Source: Cucumis sativus
Lineage: Eukaryota > Streptophyta > Magnoliopsida > Cucurbitales > Cucurbitaceae
Direction: 5' to 3'
Assembly: GCF_000004075.3 (NCBI RefSeq)
Contig: NC_026657.2
Coordinates: 11,222,001 to 11,286,000, forward strand
Length of the DNA: 64,000 nt
Shown here: positions 11,621 through 24,109 of the stretch, in pieces
Position numbering within the stretch: position 1 is the stretch's first letter
Layout: each line of letters opens with the position of its first letter
Made by a program: the position numbers and the translations under genes
Notes under the pieces: model-generated
Seen by the model: the letters and a program-made list of their open reading frames with translations, nothing else
What the model was told of the DNA's origin: nothing
Database searches by the model: none

Positions 11621-13785
11621 ATGGCGGAGGATAAGTACAATTTGAAGAACCCTGCGGTGAAGAGGATCCTTCAGGAGGTCAAGGAGATGCAGGCTAATCC
11701 TTCTGATGATTTCATGAGTCTTCCTCTTGAGGTTTGTTGCTTATGATCTTATCTGAATTTCCATTCCTGTTTTAAAATTTAACCTAATGGGTGTTGTTCT
11801 TGTTTGGTCTGTTTTACATTTCAATGGTTTCCGTTTCTCTGTTGAATGGATTGTTTCATTGTGATTGTCCCCGATTGTTGAAATGGCACGATGTATGTGG
11901 AAGTGTGGACGGAAATCAATTATCAATTTGGTGTTCTTTCATTTTTCTTACCTACTCTACTGGGGTCTGCGACTAGTCGCATATGAATGATCCATTAGGG
12001 CTCAAAAAGGAAGAAAGTGAAAACATTAACCAGTTTTTTTGGGTTAAATTTTTATTATACTATTCATTCTAGTTAACGATCTTCGAAAATTATCGACGGC
12101 TGAAAGTTTGGAGCAGGCCTTTGTTTTCAATAAACCCTTGTTCTCTAGCTAGGGTAATAATCATTTTGTTTAAATTGTTTGCTAAATCTACGAACACATG
12201 CGCATTCGGTCTTTTTGCATAAATCTCCATTTATCTTATACATGTGTGTCGACTTCATTGCATTTCGGATAAAGAAAAGCAAAAGAGAGGAAATATCGGC
12301 TATGGGAACTAGGAAGGTTGCTTGATTGATACACCAATCTTATAATTATATGCATAATTTTTGTATTTCAATTGTTATAGAATTTAGGGGTTTTTCCAAA
12401 CCTCCCTGTTGAATTTGAGGCTAAATGTTGGTTTTTCAGGAGAATATATTTGAATGGCAATTTGCCATCCGCGGACCTGGTGATAGTGAGTTTGAGGGTG
12501 GGATATATCATGGACGTATCCAATTGCCAGCAGAATATCCATTCAAGCCACCTTCATTCATGCTATTGACCGTAAGATAGTGATCTCTCGTCATGCTTGT
12601 TTCTCTTTCTGTTGCTTCTCGGCTTATATAGAGCATGTTTGGAATCACTTTTCATATCTAATACACTTTTAAACACAATTTTTTGTAAGATCAAAATTCA
12701 GTTTTAAAGATTAGAAGTGATCTCTCAGATTGAATAGAAGACTAGGATTGTTCTGGCAATTTCATAATCACTCTCAAACAAGCCTCCTATAGTTCTTCTG
12801 TTGCGTATTTTGACAAGTGATGTTATACTTAATGGAAGAGCTTATCAATGTCAATTCCTTTCTTTCAGCCGAACGGTCGATTTGAAACCCAAACGAAGAT
12901 TTGTTTGAGCATATCAAATCACCATCCAGAGCATTGGCAACCATCATGGAGTGGTGCGTTCTTTTTATTATTTATTAAACTTGTCTTGTCATCTTATGTT
13001 ATGCATTGTCTGGATTTTGCATTTACACTTAGTTGCTTCAAGTTCCACATGCTCTGATCTCCGTTCCTTTTTTCCTGGCTTCCCCATTTCTGTTGATTAC
13101 TGTTTGTAGTGCGCACTGCGTTGGTGGCATTAATTGCTTTCATGCCTACAAACCCAAATGGAGCTCTTGGTTCCCTGGACTACAAGAAGGAAGAAAGGCG
13201 AGTACTGGCCATCAAATCTCGAGAAGCACCCCCGAAATTTGGTACTCCTGAACGTCAAAAACTAATTGACGAGGTACTCCCAAGTTCTGTTGAAATTTTA
13301 TAAGCTATCAAGTAGCAATAATGCATTGAATCTCCAACATGTGATATGTCATTGTTAACTAATCAGCTTCCTTTACATCTCAGATTCATGAATACATGCT
13401 GAGTAAGGCGCCGCCTGTCCCTCAATCGGGTTCTACAGATGTCTCTGGCGAGAAACCCACCAACGAGGAGGCTGATGTCCAGGTAACTTCTGAAACTGCT
13501 GAACTTGCAGCTGCTGTGGAAGAGCTGCAGAATTCACCTACAATCAACAGGATCGTTGAGGAAGCAGTACCAGAGGTCCAGCCAGAAGTGGCAAGAGTGG
13601 CGCCATCTAGTCGCCCCACCACTCAGACTGAGCAGGGGAGGCCTGAGACAAGAGTTCATAAACCAGCCGATGACAGGTTATTCACATGGGCTGCAATCGG
13701 GCTCACTCTTGCAATTGTTGTTCTTTTGCTGAAGAAGTTCATGAAAGCAAGCGCTCATGGTTCTGTGTTCATGGATGAATCTTAG
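11621..13785 (+). CDS. UBC32: Ubiquitin-conjugating enzyme E2, UBC32 type (ERAD)
   Basis: Five exons, 11621-11731, 12440-12571, 12869-12953, 13110-13273 and 13384-13785, join in frame to 297 residues (Arabidopsis UBC32 is about 309). The product is a membrane-anchored Ubc6/UBE2J-type E2 that passes ubiquitin to misfolded ER proteins. The UBC fold is at about residues 10-165. It contains the Ubc6-type segment PNGRFETQTKICLS, with the active cysteine at about residue 93, then HPEHWQPSWSVRTAL. A low-complexity acidic linker follows, and a C-terminal tail anchor, LFTWAAIGLTLAIVVLLLKKF, orients the enzyme to the cytosol. All introns are GT-AG. Intron 2 carries a MITE. The N-terminal wording MAEDKYNLKNPAVKRILQEV and the linker length favour UBC32 over UBC33/34. 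ERSE-I and UPRE in the promoter fit ER-stress induction. Confidence 0.95.
12631..12785. mobile_element. MITE in UBC32 intron 2
   Basis: The left end GCATGTTTGGAATCACTTTT (from 12632) matches, in inverted form, the right end GGCTTGTTTGAGAGTGAT (to 12784). The element is about 155 bp. TATAG occurs at both edges and may be the target-site duplication. A similar fragment lies in an HCF107 intron (about 49990-50110). Confidence 0.5.
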
Positions 13786-15733
13786 AAGATTGGAGATGAT
13801 ATTTGTTGGTTGATAGCTTTGCTATGAGACACAAGGGTCTTATGTGTATTGATAGTTTTAGCGTAAATTCTAATGTTTCTTATCATTCTGATTCTACAAG
13901 GAAAAAAGCAATCTTATGTTTTTATGGTGTTGCCTTCTCCATTATTTGTAGTTAAATAATAACATATGCAAAATTGTTTGGCTTAAAACAGTTTGCCTAT
14001 AGATCTTTTCCTTTTCCTCGTCTGTTTTATGTACAAGGTATTATTAGCCATACTTGAAATGGGTTATTCTTTTGGAAAACTTAATCTTTTTACTCATTCG
14101 GATTCACCTAAAAATTTGCCAAAGCAAATGTTGATTTTATTATTCAACAACTATGTAGACTTTCAGAGTTAAATTTCACGAATTTCAACTTTCAAAAAGT
14201 TCAGGAATAAAACATTGATATATTGGTATTTCAACTTCAGAATTTTACTATTATATATAAATTACTTACATGGACAATACATTAATTTTACTTTCAAACT
14301 AGAATGTAAATTTTGTTATTAGTGTTTATCTTCATCACCCTTGCACGACCTCGTTTGACAAAGAGTTTGTTTTCCCGTGTGGGTATTGACAAATCTCCCT
14401 CTAAAATACATTCTCTCGACATCCTTTTCTTAAGAAAGCAATTTAGTTTTTTACACGTTTCTCACCTTATCTCCTTTTGGCTTCAAACAATTCTAATAAA
14501 TAGCTACAATTGGTCGGTATCACTTCTATTTTTCTCTTGAACCAATGGGGGACTATAACTAAATTTAAACATTTTAAAATATAACAGTGTGTCAATTATA
14601 GAATTAAACTCATGTCCACACATATCTCCTTTACTGTTTTCATTATATATATATGATCATTGATGGTGTTAGAGTGTTAAATATGAAAGATGTAATAGTT
14701 TTATATTGTGTTATTTAGAATGATGTGTAGTTAGGTTTATTGTTATGTAAAATGCGGTTCAATCGGTCTTCCGTAGAGATACAATTTGAATGTTTTACTA
14801 TTGTTGTAATACGATAATAAACCCTTATGAAATCTTTACAATTTCATGTCTCTCTAAATTTATCTCTAAAGCTTTCGAGGGGTTTTATTTGGAATATGCA
14901 AGTAATATACGATGATTATTATAGTGATGTATAGTTTGTATATTATGTTGATTGTTTTTGTTCCAATTGTACTGTTCAATCTAAGATTTGCTAAGTTATA
15001 AAAAATATATTTGTATTACGTGTCATAAAATAACTCTAACTTTCAAGTGTTTAGTATTTTGTTTCAAAAATACTTGAAACTTTAAAAAATGTTAAAAAGT
15101 ATATTTGCTCTTAATAAACTAACATGAACTATTAATGCATCATTCCTCTTAGCTAATTTAAAGTTTGTCAAAGACACTCTACCTTAGACAAAAAAAAAAA
15201 GTCGAATATTTTTGTGCAACCTTCTCTAACGAGTATTAACGTTTTGTATTCATAAACTAACAATAACAATATTTTTGAAGTCTTTACCAAAATTCCTTCT
15301 AAAAAATGTCTTATATATCATTAAATGATGTTTACATTCCAACACATTTGTTTCTTTTTATTTTTTTAATATTTTAGCGTGAGTTGCATATTCTTTTTAG
15401 CTAAATTCCAAAATCAATCATTAGTTTTCAATTTTTGAATAAAGTATAATAACAAATAACAAAAAACAAAATAGTGGACATATTTGTACTAAATTGTTAT
15501 TAAACAGAAAACTGTTTTCAAGAACACACCCAAACAGTCTCTAAACCATTCCAATAACAGCCCATAGAAACACTCATTATTTAACAAACATTTTAACAAC
15601 ACGTCAAACTAGTTAAGGACAGACCATCATCAACATATACATTACCAAATTCACAAAACACAATCAGTATCTTACAATCAGAAAATTTGAATGGGAAAAT
15701 GTAGAATTTAAGAGTGTTGTTGGGTTGGGATGA
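13786..15733. other. Spacer between convergent UBC32 and the USP gene
   Basis: It holds the 3' flanks of two convergent genes and A+T-rich sequence. 14875-14960 has wording like the ends of the 7710 Harbinger-type MITE (GGGGTTTTATTTGG) and may be a fragment. I see no coding region; the open frame at 14313-14540 has no family resemblance. Confidence 0.5.
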
Positions 15734-17624
15734 TCAGTTTTCATGATCTGCTTTCTTCACCACAGTGACTGGACACGAACCATTGTTCACTACATAGTTG
15801 CTTACACTCCCCAATATGGCCCTGTAAAATTATATTGCATACACAAATTTCATCAAATTCAAAACAGTAAAATTCAAATTCAGATTCTAGATGAGTTGAC
15901 ATAAATTTGGAGTTAAAAGGAATCTGTGTTTAGGGTGCAAATTGTCTAGTCATAAGTTAGAAAGCATTATAGAGAGAAAAAGAGAAAAGGGAAAGAGGAA
16001 GTACTTCCATAAATATTTAAACTTCAATAGTAAACACAATTGAAATTGGTAAAGTTAAGTTATTTAATATCAACTTATGAAGTTATTGGGCCAAACACTC
16101 TCAAAGGTTTGGACGGGTAGCTTTTAAGGAATCTGGGAACTATTATGGGAAACATATTTGAGTAACACTGGAATACATAGTTCATAAGGATATGAATGGA
16201 AAAAGAAATTGAAGAACTTCATAATCTGTTTAAACAGTTATCTAAACACGTTTTTACAGTTTCAAATCTATGGCAGGTCGATAAACAGTTGACCGCATTC
16301 AATCTCAAACTTTTAGGCCCAATTCATAACCAATTGGTTTTGCTTGTTTTCTCCCAGTTTCCTTAATTACAATGGTTTTTTTTTTTTCGTTTTCAAGAAA
16401 ACATTTGAATTCCTTCCAAAAATTTCAAAATAAAAAAACAAAGTTTTTAGGAACTTCGAATTTTGGTTTGGATTTCAGTAAGATCTATAAAATGTAGAAG
16501 AAAGAAACTAACAGGTGTAAACAGACTTTAGTAACATGATTTAACAAGTATAATAAGAGAAGATACTATTAGATATGTTCTGTTCTCTACAAAACAGTTT
16601 CAGAAAACAAAAATTCTACATATAGAATCATTTATCAGTTTTAAAAACACATCTCATCCTTAACTCTAGTTACTCCAAAATTAATTTCGCATTTAATTCA
16701 AAAAAATTAAATGTAAATTTTATTTCATCAAAATTGGGTTCTAATTAAGAAACTACGTTTCATAGTGGTTTTAATCATCGGAATTTGAATACACTTCCAT
16801 TTTTAACACCTTTCATGTTGTTGTAAAGACCAATTCATAAGCAACAGTAAAGTACGAAAATATTATTTTGGAAGCGTTAGCCAAACTTTTATTGTTAATT
16901 AAATCAATGATTAACAGCATAATTAAGGATTTAAACAACAGAAAGAGAGAATTGGTTGTCACCTCTTAAGTTTGCCGAGACCTCTGTTCCCAATGATGAG
17001 ACAAGTAATAGGAATATGATCAATTGCTTCACAAATCTTCTCACGAGCATCTCCCCAATAAATCTTAAGTAAAACATTGATCTGTTCAATTACACAAAAA
17101 ATTCCATATCAGTGCAATGAATCCCAATGAACATTAAAACAAGAACACCTGATAAATCACCTCCTTCTGAGCAGCCGCCGTTGACACAATATCCAGAGTT
17201 TCAGCATCAGGCTTAATCCCGTACTTCCTCATAGTGTTCGGATCGGAAAATTCAACCAAAGGAATAAGCGCTACAAAACAATAAACACACACATGCATCC
17301 AAAAATTATAAATTACCCATCATCATCAAGAAACAGAAAAACCAAACAAAAAACGAAAAATCAATGCCAAATAATTTCAGAAAATCGAAGCGATGGAATA
17401 AGAAATGCATGTATAATCTGGTATGATCGAAAGAGAGAAATCATACGAGATCCGGTGGTTTGCCAGAGCTGCATCTCGCCGTCTTCATAATCGCCTTCGG
17501 GACGAACGGCGATGAGAACAAGGAAATCGCCCTTGCGGATAACGTTGTCGATGGCCCATTTGAGGGCTTTAATGCTACAGGCAGAGAAATCCACCGCAAC
17601 GCCGACTCTCCGTTCACCGTCCAT
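15734..17624 (-). CDS. Universal stress protein (USP-A domain)
   Basis: Four minus-strand exons, 17447-17624, 17161-17270, 16963-17081 and 15734-15821, join in frame to 164 residues. This is a single-domain USP of the soluble plant type, similar to At3g53990. Such proteins bind ATP and respond to hypoxia, drought or other stress; their biochemical role is only partly known. It opens MDGERRVGVAVDFS and has ALKWAIDN, SPLIPLVEFSDP and YWGDAREKI. The nucleotide-binding signature G-x2-G-x9-G-S is intact as G127, G130, G140 and S141, so the ATP-binding type is expected. It ends PVTVVKKADHEN. The last intron is about 1.1 kb; all introns are GT-AG. Upstream (17832-17845) two TTGAC W-box cores lie close together, which would suit stress control. 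Confidence 0.93.
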
Positions 17625-19515
17625 GATTTTTGTTGTGGGAATGAAGGAATGAATGTCGAAAAGCTTCGTTATTTCTTTTTTAATGTGAAGAATTTTGGAG
17701 AGGGGAGCGGAATTTAAGGGGAAGAGACTCCACCATCGTAAGGATTAACCATTATTGATTGTGAGAGAAAGAGACGAAGAAAAGGACAAAAAGGGAAAAG
17801 AAAATGTGAGGGAAAAAATGGGCGTGGAGTCGTTGACGTTGACATATGCTCTCTCTCTACGAGATTGATCCTCTGTGGACGGCTGTACATAACCATTCTA
17901 TTCCCCCATTATCATATCATTTATATGATATATGATATGATCTTCAATTAATTAATTTTACACTTTTTGTAATTGCTATCTTTTTTCCTATTATTATTCA
18001 AGTTGATTTTAAAAGCTGCCTTTCTAATTATTTAATTTTGATTAATAGACACTGAGTTTAATGATAGTTTTAGTGAAAAAGTTAAAGTTTATAAGCTTAT
18101 GAATTAAAATTATGAGACTTCAATCAATCATATCAATTTATTGTCTTATTCAAATATTGGAAGTGATATTTAATTGTGTTTAATAAAAACTCTCCATTAT
18201 TATAATCGAACCAATTTAGAATTTTTTTTTATTTCATTTGAAAATACCAATACATTGTTTTTGTTATCACACAGTCATGTACTTTCTCAAACATTAAGTA
18301 TTATTAAAATCAACGCACTTAGTAATTTTGAAAAGAAATTCTAATTCTTTCGTTGTATGAAAATGGTAAGAATTTAGTTGAAAAATAGAAAAAACGTCTT
18401 TTTTAATTCATTTGTTTCAAAACGCTACACATTCAATTAATAAGTTTTGAATTTGATTTTAATTTAATTTAAAAGTTTTAAAATATTGCAACTTTACCTT
18501 TTGCCTTAGTTAATTGAACCTCATACTTAAACATTACATTTTGAAACTTAATTGTTCATTATTATATTTTTGTCTTTAGATAGTGTAGGCTAATAAGGGT
18601 AAATAATCAAACGAGTTATACAATATTTTATTGCTTTAAAACTATATTTAAAATTATAAAGTCATTAAATTTAAAGAAACCAAAATTGAAATTTAAAAAT
18701 GAAATAGAAATGAGATTCAAATCAACAAAACATATTAATTTTAATAAAAAGAATGTTTATCCAAAATAAAAGGTGGCAGTGAAAATTGATACATTTACAT
18801 CCACTTCTCAAAACAATCAAAAGCATTCAAAAGTTACATAGGATGCGAACGTATGATGGTGATCATGGAAATCCAAAGGTGGATGATTGGTAGTAACTAA
18901 TGACAAGCGAAGGTGTGGTGTATTGTGGCGTAGTAGCATAATACTCTATCCCTCGACAATGGTCATAAATGGAGGGTGAGAAGGGCAAGGGCATGTGTTG
19001 CCCAATTAGTGGACTTTTTATCATTTCCTTCACAAAAACATTATTACCCACTAGATTTTAATGTTTCTTTTTTTGGAAGGTTAAAAACTGACAAAGTGCT
19101 TTTGCATTAATATTCAATAATCTAACAAAAAAATCACAAAAGGTAGCGAGAAAAAGTAGATAAAAGAAGAAACATTTGTTTGAAAAAACTGCATACACCA
19201 TTCTAACAATATTGAATTTGTCATATTTACCTCCTAAAATTTTGTAGGTAAAAAATGAATATAAATGTCTTTCCACCAATGAGCAAATTAGAAGTTTTAA
19301 GATTAAATAAAATAAGAATTAAAAGAAACTATTTTCCGTAGTTTCTTTATTTTTACTCAAATTATTTTTTGATATAATTTAATTAAAAAAATGAATGTCC
19401 GAAATTAATTTTGCAACAGTGAAGGGTTTATAATCGTAAAAATCGGTAAGTTTAGGGAGTGATTGCCAAAACGGAAACTTATTGATACGGTTTAGACGTC
19501 TTTGGACTCCGAAAC
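17625..19515. other. Spacer upstream of the USP gene and downstream of the DUF247 gene
   Basis: It contains the USP promoter side, with two W-box cores near 17832-17845 and a small palindromic ATCATATCA motif at about 17908-17940, and then A+T-rich sequence. A less A+T-rich 62-codon frame on the minus strand (18863-19051) reads like protein (segments HMPLPFSPSIYDHC and TTPSLVISYY), but I do not recognise it. Confidence 0.45.
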
Positions 19516-20814
19516 TTATTTGTAACGGCGCTGAAGTACTGAAAATGCAGCGAAAAAGGCCGCGCCGAAGATCACAACCACCATCAAAACGGTGGCAACG
19601 CTGATGGCCGTCGAATTGCTTCTCAGCCTCCGCCACCGCGCGACGGATCGGTCCGGCTTCTCTTTTAATTTTTGAACAATGCCGGCAAAGAACGTTCCCG
19701 ATAGGCTATCCTTCTGCTCGCGTATCCATTTCAGTTTCTCAATAATCTGTTCCTCCTCGTCCTTCAAAGCATTCAGGATTTTCTTTCTGCACAGTATCTT
19801 CACGTCTTCATCGCTCTGGAGAAGGTGGCTCATGAAATTGAGATACGATTTCACTTGCAGATCGGTTCCGAATTGACAGATTTCATAAGCAGCAAGATTC
19901 CTCAGAATTGTCTCCGTTTTCTGGTACACTCTTAGAGGCGGAATTTCAAGGACGCCGTTCTGAAATTTGATGTCCAATAAGCTTTTTGAAGATCTGGCGT
20001 TTTTGAATTTGATTCCGGCAGCTTTAAGCTTCGACGCACTAGGTAATTCTTTCGATTTCAATTTGTCGTTCGTCTCAACTGGCGGATAGGTGGAGAGGAA
20101 ACAAGAATACACCATTTCGAGTAAATGATTTGCTTCCACTATGAAGTTATCGCCGATAAATTTCCGGTCTCCAGGTACCATAGTTCTAAAGAATCGGGAG
20201 GTCAGGTCACTGAGATACATATTTTCCTCTAACCCATCTAGCACCTTTGCATAAATTTCTTCGAGAAGGAAGTATGGAATCTGATTTTCAAGCAACACCA
20301 AATCGCATCTTAAATCGTAAAGCAAACCAGGAGTAGTGAAAACAGGATCATTCGGGCGCCTGAACCTCCTTTTCGTGTATCGCAAAAGTAACTCAAGAAT
20401 GAAGCAGCAATCAAGCAACATGATCTGTGAAAACTCATCCCTATCCGAACTATAAAACTCTTTCTCATAGCATTTCCTCCCCCGGCTCTCCGATTTTACA
20501 ACGAGTTTAATAAGATCCTGTAAAGTGAGAGACGGTTTGTGCGTCAAGAAAGTGGACAAGTAATGCCACTTGAGCTTTTCAACAGATTCGAGATGTGGAG
20601 CGCCGTGGTGGAAAGGGCCGATTGAGACTTTGGCGGGAAGGAAGACGTTTCTATCTTCAATATTGATTTCGCTTGGAGCTTTGTAGATGGTAAAGGATGA
20701 ACAATTGGCTTCCAATTTTCGTTCAATGCAAGATAGGAGAGACTCTTCCTGAAAGCTTTCTTGTGAGATTCCAGAAATATTAATCGTATGGGAAACCGGT
20801 GTTGATGGATCCAT
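19516..20814 (-). CDS. DUF247 (UPF0481) membrane protein
   Basis: One uninterrupted frame of 432 residues starts MDPSTPVSHTINISG. The DUF247 domain covers about residues 25-420, with the usual landmarks: VSIGPFHHG near residue 62, MLLDCCFILELLLR, DLVLLENQIPYFLLEEIY, FKNARSSKSLLDIKFQNGVLEIPPL and NLAAYEICQ. One hydrophobic segment near the C-terminus (ISVATVLMVVVIFGAAFFAAF) should place it in a membrane. DUF247 is a large plant-only family of mostly unknown function; some members act in grass self-incompatibility, which says nothing certain about this one. Length and intronless form are typical. Confidence 0.93.
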   Translation of the reverse strand: MDPSTPVSHTINISGISQESFQEESLLSCIERKLEANCSSFTIYKAPSEINIEDRNVFLPAKVSIGPFHHGAPHLESVEKLKWHYLSTFLTHKPSLTLQDLIKLVVKSESRGRKCYEKEFYSSDRDEFSQIMLLDCCFILELLLRYTKRRFRRPNDPVFTTPGLLYDLRCDLVLLENQIPYFLLEEIYAKVLDGLEENMYLSDLTSRFFRTMVPGDRKFIGDNFIVEANHLLEMVYSCFLSTYPPVETNDKLKSKELPSASKLKAAGIKFKNARSSKSLLDIKFQNGVLEIPPLRVYQKTETILRNLAAYEICQFGTDLQVKSYLNFMSHLLQSDEDVKILCRKKILNALKDEEEQIIEKLKWIREQKDSLSGTFFAGIVQKLKEKPDRSVARWRRLRSNSTAISVATVLMVVVIFGAAFFAAFSVLQRRYK

Positions 20815-23800
20815 CTTTCCAGCGACGGTCAGAGACTTTCCGGTGGTGCTTTATTTTGGGGACAGAGTAAGGTAATTGGTAAATCATTATTAACAACAAT
20901 GATCTAATTCATTAAAACTAATACTAACCAAATTGAAACAACTCTAACACTTGTAACATTTGAATCAAGGTATTAAAGCACTAAATTGAACTCAAAATCT
21001 AGGAATCAAAGCATAATGAATAATTAAATTATGTAAGATAAAAAGTGTATATAATCAACCAAAAAAAGTCTTTTGAATCTTTCAAACCATCTTGAACTAA
21101 AAAAGAATACTAAACTATATTTGAGTTAAACTTCTAAGATACAATTTTATTTTTTAAGATTTTGATATAGAAATAAACATCGATTTAACAATAACTTTAC
21201 TTATATATATAACTTGATGATACTTTAAGTGAATTGTGTTTACACATTAAATTAATAAATGATTAAATAATTGAGAGGAATGATACCAATTTATGATAAA
21301 TATTCCTCTTTGTTTTGGAACAAATAATCAGTATTAATTTAATAAAATGTAGAACATAGTTTCTGATTAAACAATTTAATCTCAACCAAACAATATGGAA
21401 CAATCAAATCTCTACTTACACCAAAGTATAAAAACAACCCCAAGAAAACCAATTCAATAGAGAGTAATGGTGATGGACAACAAATTTAAGAATAACAGCT
21501 AAGTATATAAACATTTTAAAAAAACGCTATAAATATTAATATTTTGAATCTTTAGCTATATTTGCAACTATACCCATTTAACATGCATGAACAAAAATTT
21601 AAAATACAAGAAAAGAAAAAAAAACATATTTAAAACCCAACTCTGTATTTATAGGATTAGAAAAAAACGTAAAGGAGTCTTACAAAATATTTGGAACAAG
21701 CAATGAAGCTTTGAACTCTTCTAAAATCTACGATAAAAGAAGTTAATAAGACATAAATTTATTTTTCACTCGTAAGTCCTGCAAACTCTTCAAGTCAAAC
21801 AACCAACATAATTTATATCTTATCTATGCATTTTCCAACTCAACTCCCTAGTTTCTTGACCGAGTCACCCTCTCAAGGATTGTGTTGCACAAAAAAATTA
21901 AAGATTTGATTGATATTAGTAAATGATTTTTCGATACCTAATTGAATGACCAAATATCAACGAAAGAAAAAGATAAAATAGTCGTTTCACGTAGTAAAAT
22001 GATATTTCCACTAATGAAGTGACCAAATATGAATGGAAAAGAAAGAAAGAAAGAAAAATCACAATCTTTAAACAATATTTTTTTGCAACAAACACAAATG
22101 TTACTTCACTCAACATACCTTAAAAGGACTTCAATATCTGGTGATGCCTTGAAAATATGATGAAGTGAAGAAATAATTAAAGAGAGAAAAAAGAAATATT
22201 AAGTGTTAGTGTAATGAATAATGATGAAGCATGTTGGAAGATGATTTATGAATAATAATATATAAGGTTTAGGGAGGCAAAAAAAGAATCAAAGGGTGAC
22301 TTGAGGAATTGGCTAAGGAGAGACAAACTAAAGAGAAGTTAAGTAGGTGAAACAAATGAAGATCACAACAGGGTACGGTAAATTCTTTCCATTTCAAAAG
22401 AGCAACCACCAAAAGCATATTAAACTTTAGCTAAAGAGAGCAACAAAATTAACAATTCATTGCTTCACATTTAGTTCAAGAATTGGTGGTACAGTCCTAA
22501 AAGTGAAAAATTCTCTTCTCTTGCTTGGTTTTCAGAACTTCAATCCCATGCTTATTCTTCTTTATTAAATACCAAACAATTTTACATGTTATATGAAAGG
22601 AAAATTGATAAAATGTTATAAAATATCAACTAAAAATCGCCCAATATTTCAAATAATAATAATAATAAACTAAAACATGTTTTTACAAAGAAAAAGAGAA
22701 AGTAAGTTATAAAATTAAATCCATTTGGTAAGACTATATTACTAATGGAAACATATCATTCAAATTTATTTACAATTATTTAAATATTAAAAACGTTACC
22801 ACCCTTGATTTTCTTGTCTCAAACTTTTGGCTCACAAATTACCCTATACTTTCTCTTTGTTGGTTAAAATATAATTTTAAAAGAAAAGGACTTAGATTGA
22901 TGCTACCAAAAGTTGAGTACAGGGGTCTCCGATCTATTCTAAAAGTATACATAATGATATATACACATCTATGGTCTATACTCAACTTTTATAATAAATA
23001 ATTTAGATCTTACACCTTTTTGTTTCTATTAAATTTCTAACTGTAAAGTTGGAGAATATTTCACCACCCTACGGATCAAACATAAGACAAGAAAAGTTAA
23101 ATGTCCAAATCAAATCTAGTGTGTACCGTCTTAAATCTATAGTCAAATTACAATACACCTTTAAAATATGATGGTTGTTGCTGTATATGCTTAAACTTTA
23201 AATTATAAAAATCAAACATTTGACTTCAAATGAATAAATTAAACCACACGACTTAAATAGTTGTAGAAGTGTATTAAATATATAAAGTTTCACAATTTAC
23301 CTTTTACTATGAGGATTCAATTTTAATACTTGATAAATTTGTGAGCTCAAATGTTATAGTTAAGAAGTTTGATTTTTATAATTTAAAAATAATAGAAACC
23401 ATGTCATTATATTTTCTAAATATTTTCTAAATTGTAAAAGTAGCAAATTTAAAAATGAGAGCCTTTTTTATTACTGCCTAATAGTCATCCGATAGCCCTA
23501 TGATTACCGTCTGATATCAGTACTTTTGCCATATTCGTAATATGCAAAAAAAAAAAAAAAAAAAATTCATGAGATGTTTTTATCATTTAATACAATTTCC
23601 ATAAAAAAATAATTATAATAGATAAAAATTTTAGGAATAATAATCAAGTGAATAACATATTTAAAAAATTATAAAGATAGCAAAATCTATCAATAATATT
23701 ATTGATAGACCACCAACAATATGATCTATTACTGATAAACCATGAGTCTATCACCGGATAAAAGTTTATCACTAATAGACTTGGGTAGATTTGTAAAAAA

Positions 23801-24109
23801 AAATTAATATTACCACATATGTTAATATTTTGATGCCAAATACTATATTTGGGAACATCCCTTAATTACAATGAATCAAAATCTAGAGCATAAAATCAAA
23901 ACTATATTTTAACTAAAAATAATTTTAATATTGACAAAATTTTAATGTTATCATAAGATTTACGAGATTACATGACTAAACCACTACCAAACGAAGTTGA
24001 TCTTATCTATAGTGGCAAAACGTTGCAGGTTGAAAAAAAAAGAGGGGCCAGAAAAACAGAAATGTTCTTACCTTTATACAGCCGCCATTGTTAGAAAGAT
24101 AATGCAACA
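20815..24109. other. A+T-rich spacer with one dispersed repeat
   Basis: No coding region is supported. It contains a 12-bp inverted pair, AAAAGTTGAGTA and TACTCAACTTTT (22909-22991), a poly-A run near 23547-23566, and one copy of the CTATCA-type repeat (23670-23825). The open frame at 21916-22116 looks like chance. Confidence 0.55.
23670..23825. repeat. CTATCA/GATAG dispersed repeat, copy A
   Basis: It starts with ATAGCAAAATCTATCAATAA and then alternates TCTATCA- and GATAGAC-like words, with TTGATAGACCACC, CATGAGTCTATCACCGG and TTATCACTAATAGACTTGG. It shares its opening and alternating pattern with 57745-57925 and 61693-61915. I associate this wording with a repeat common in cucurbit genomes; that is from memory. 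Confidence 0.55.
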
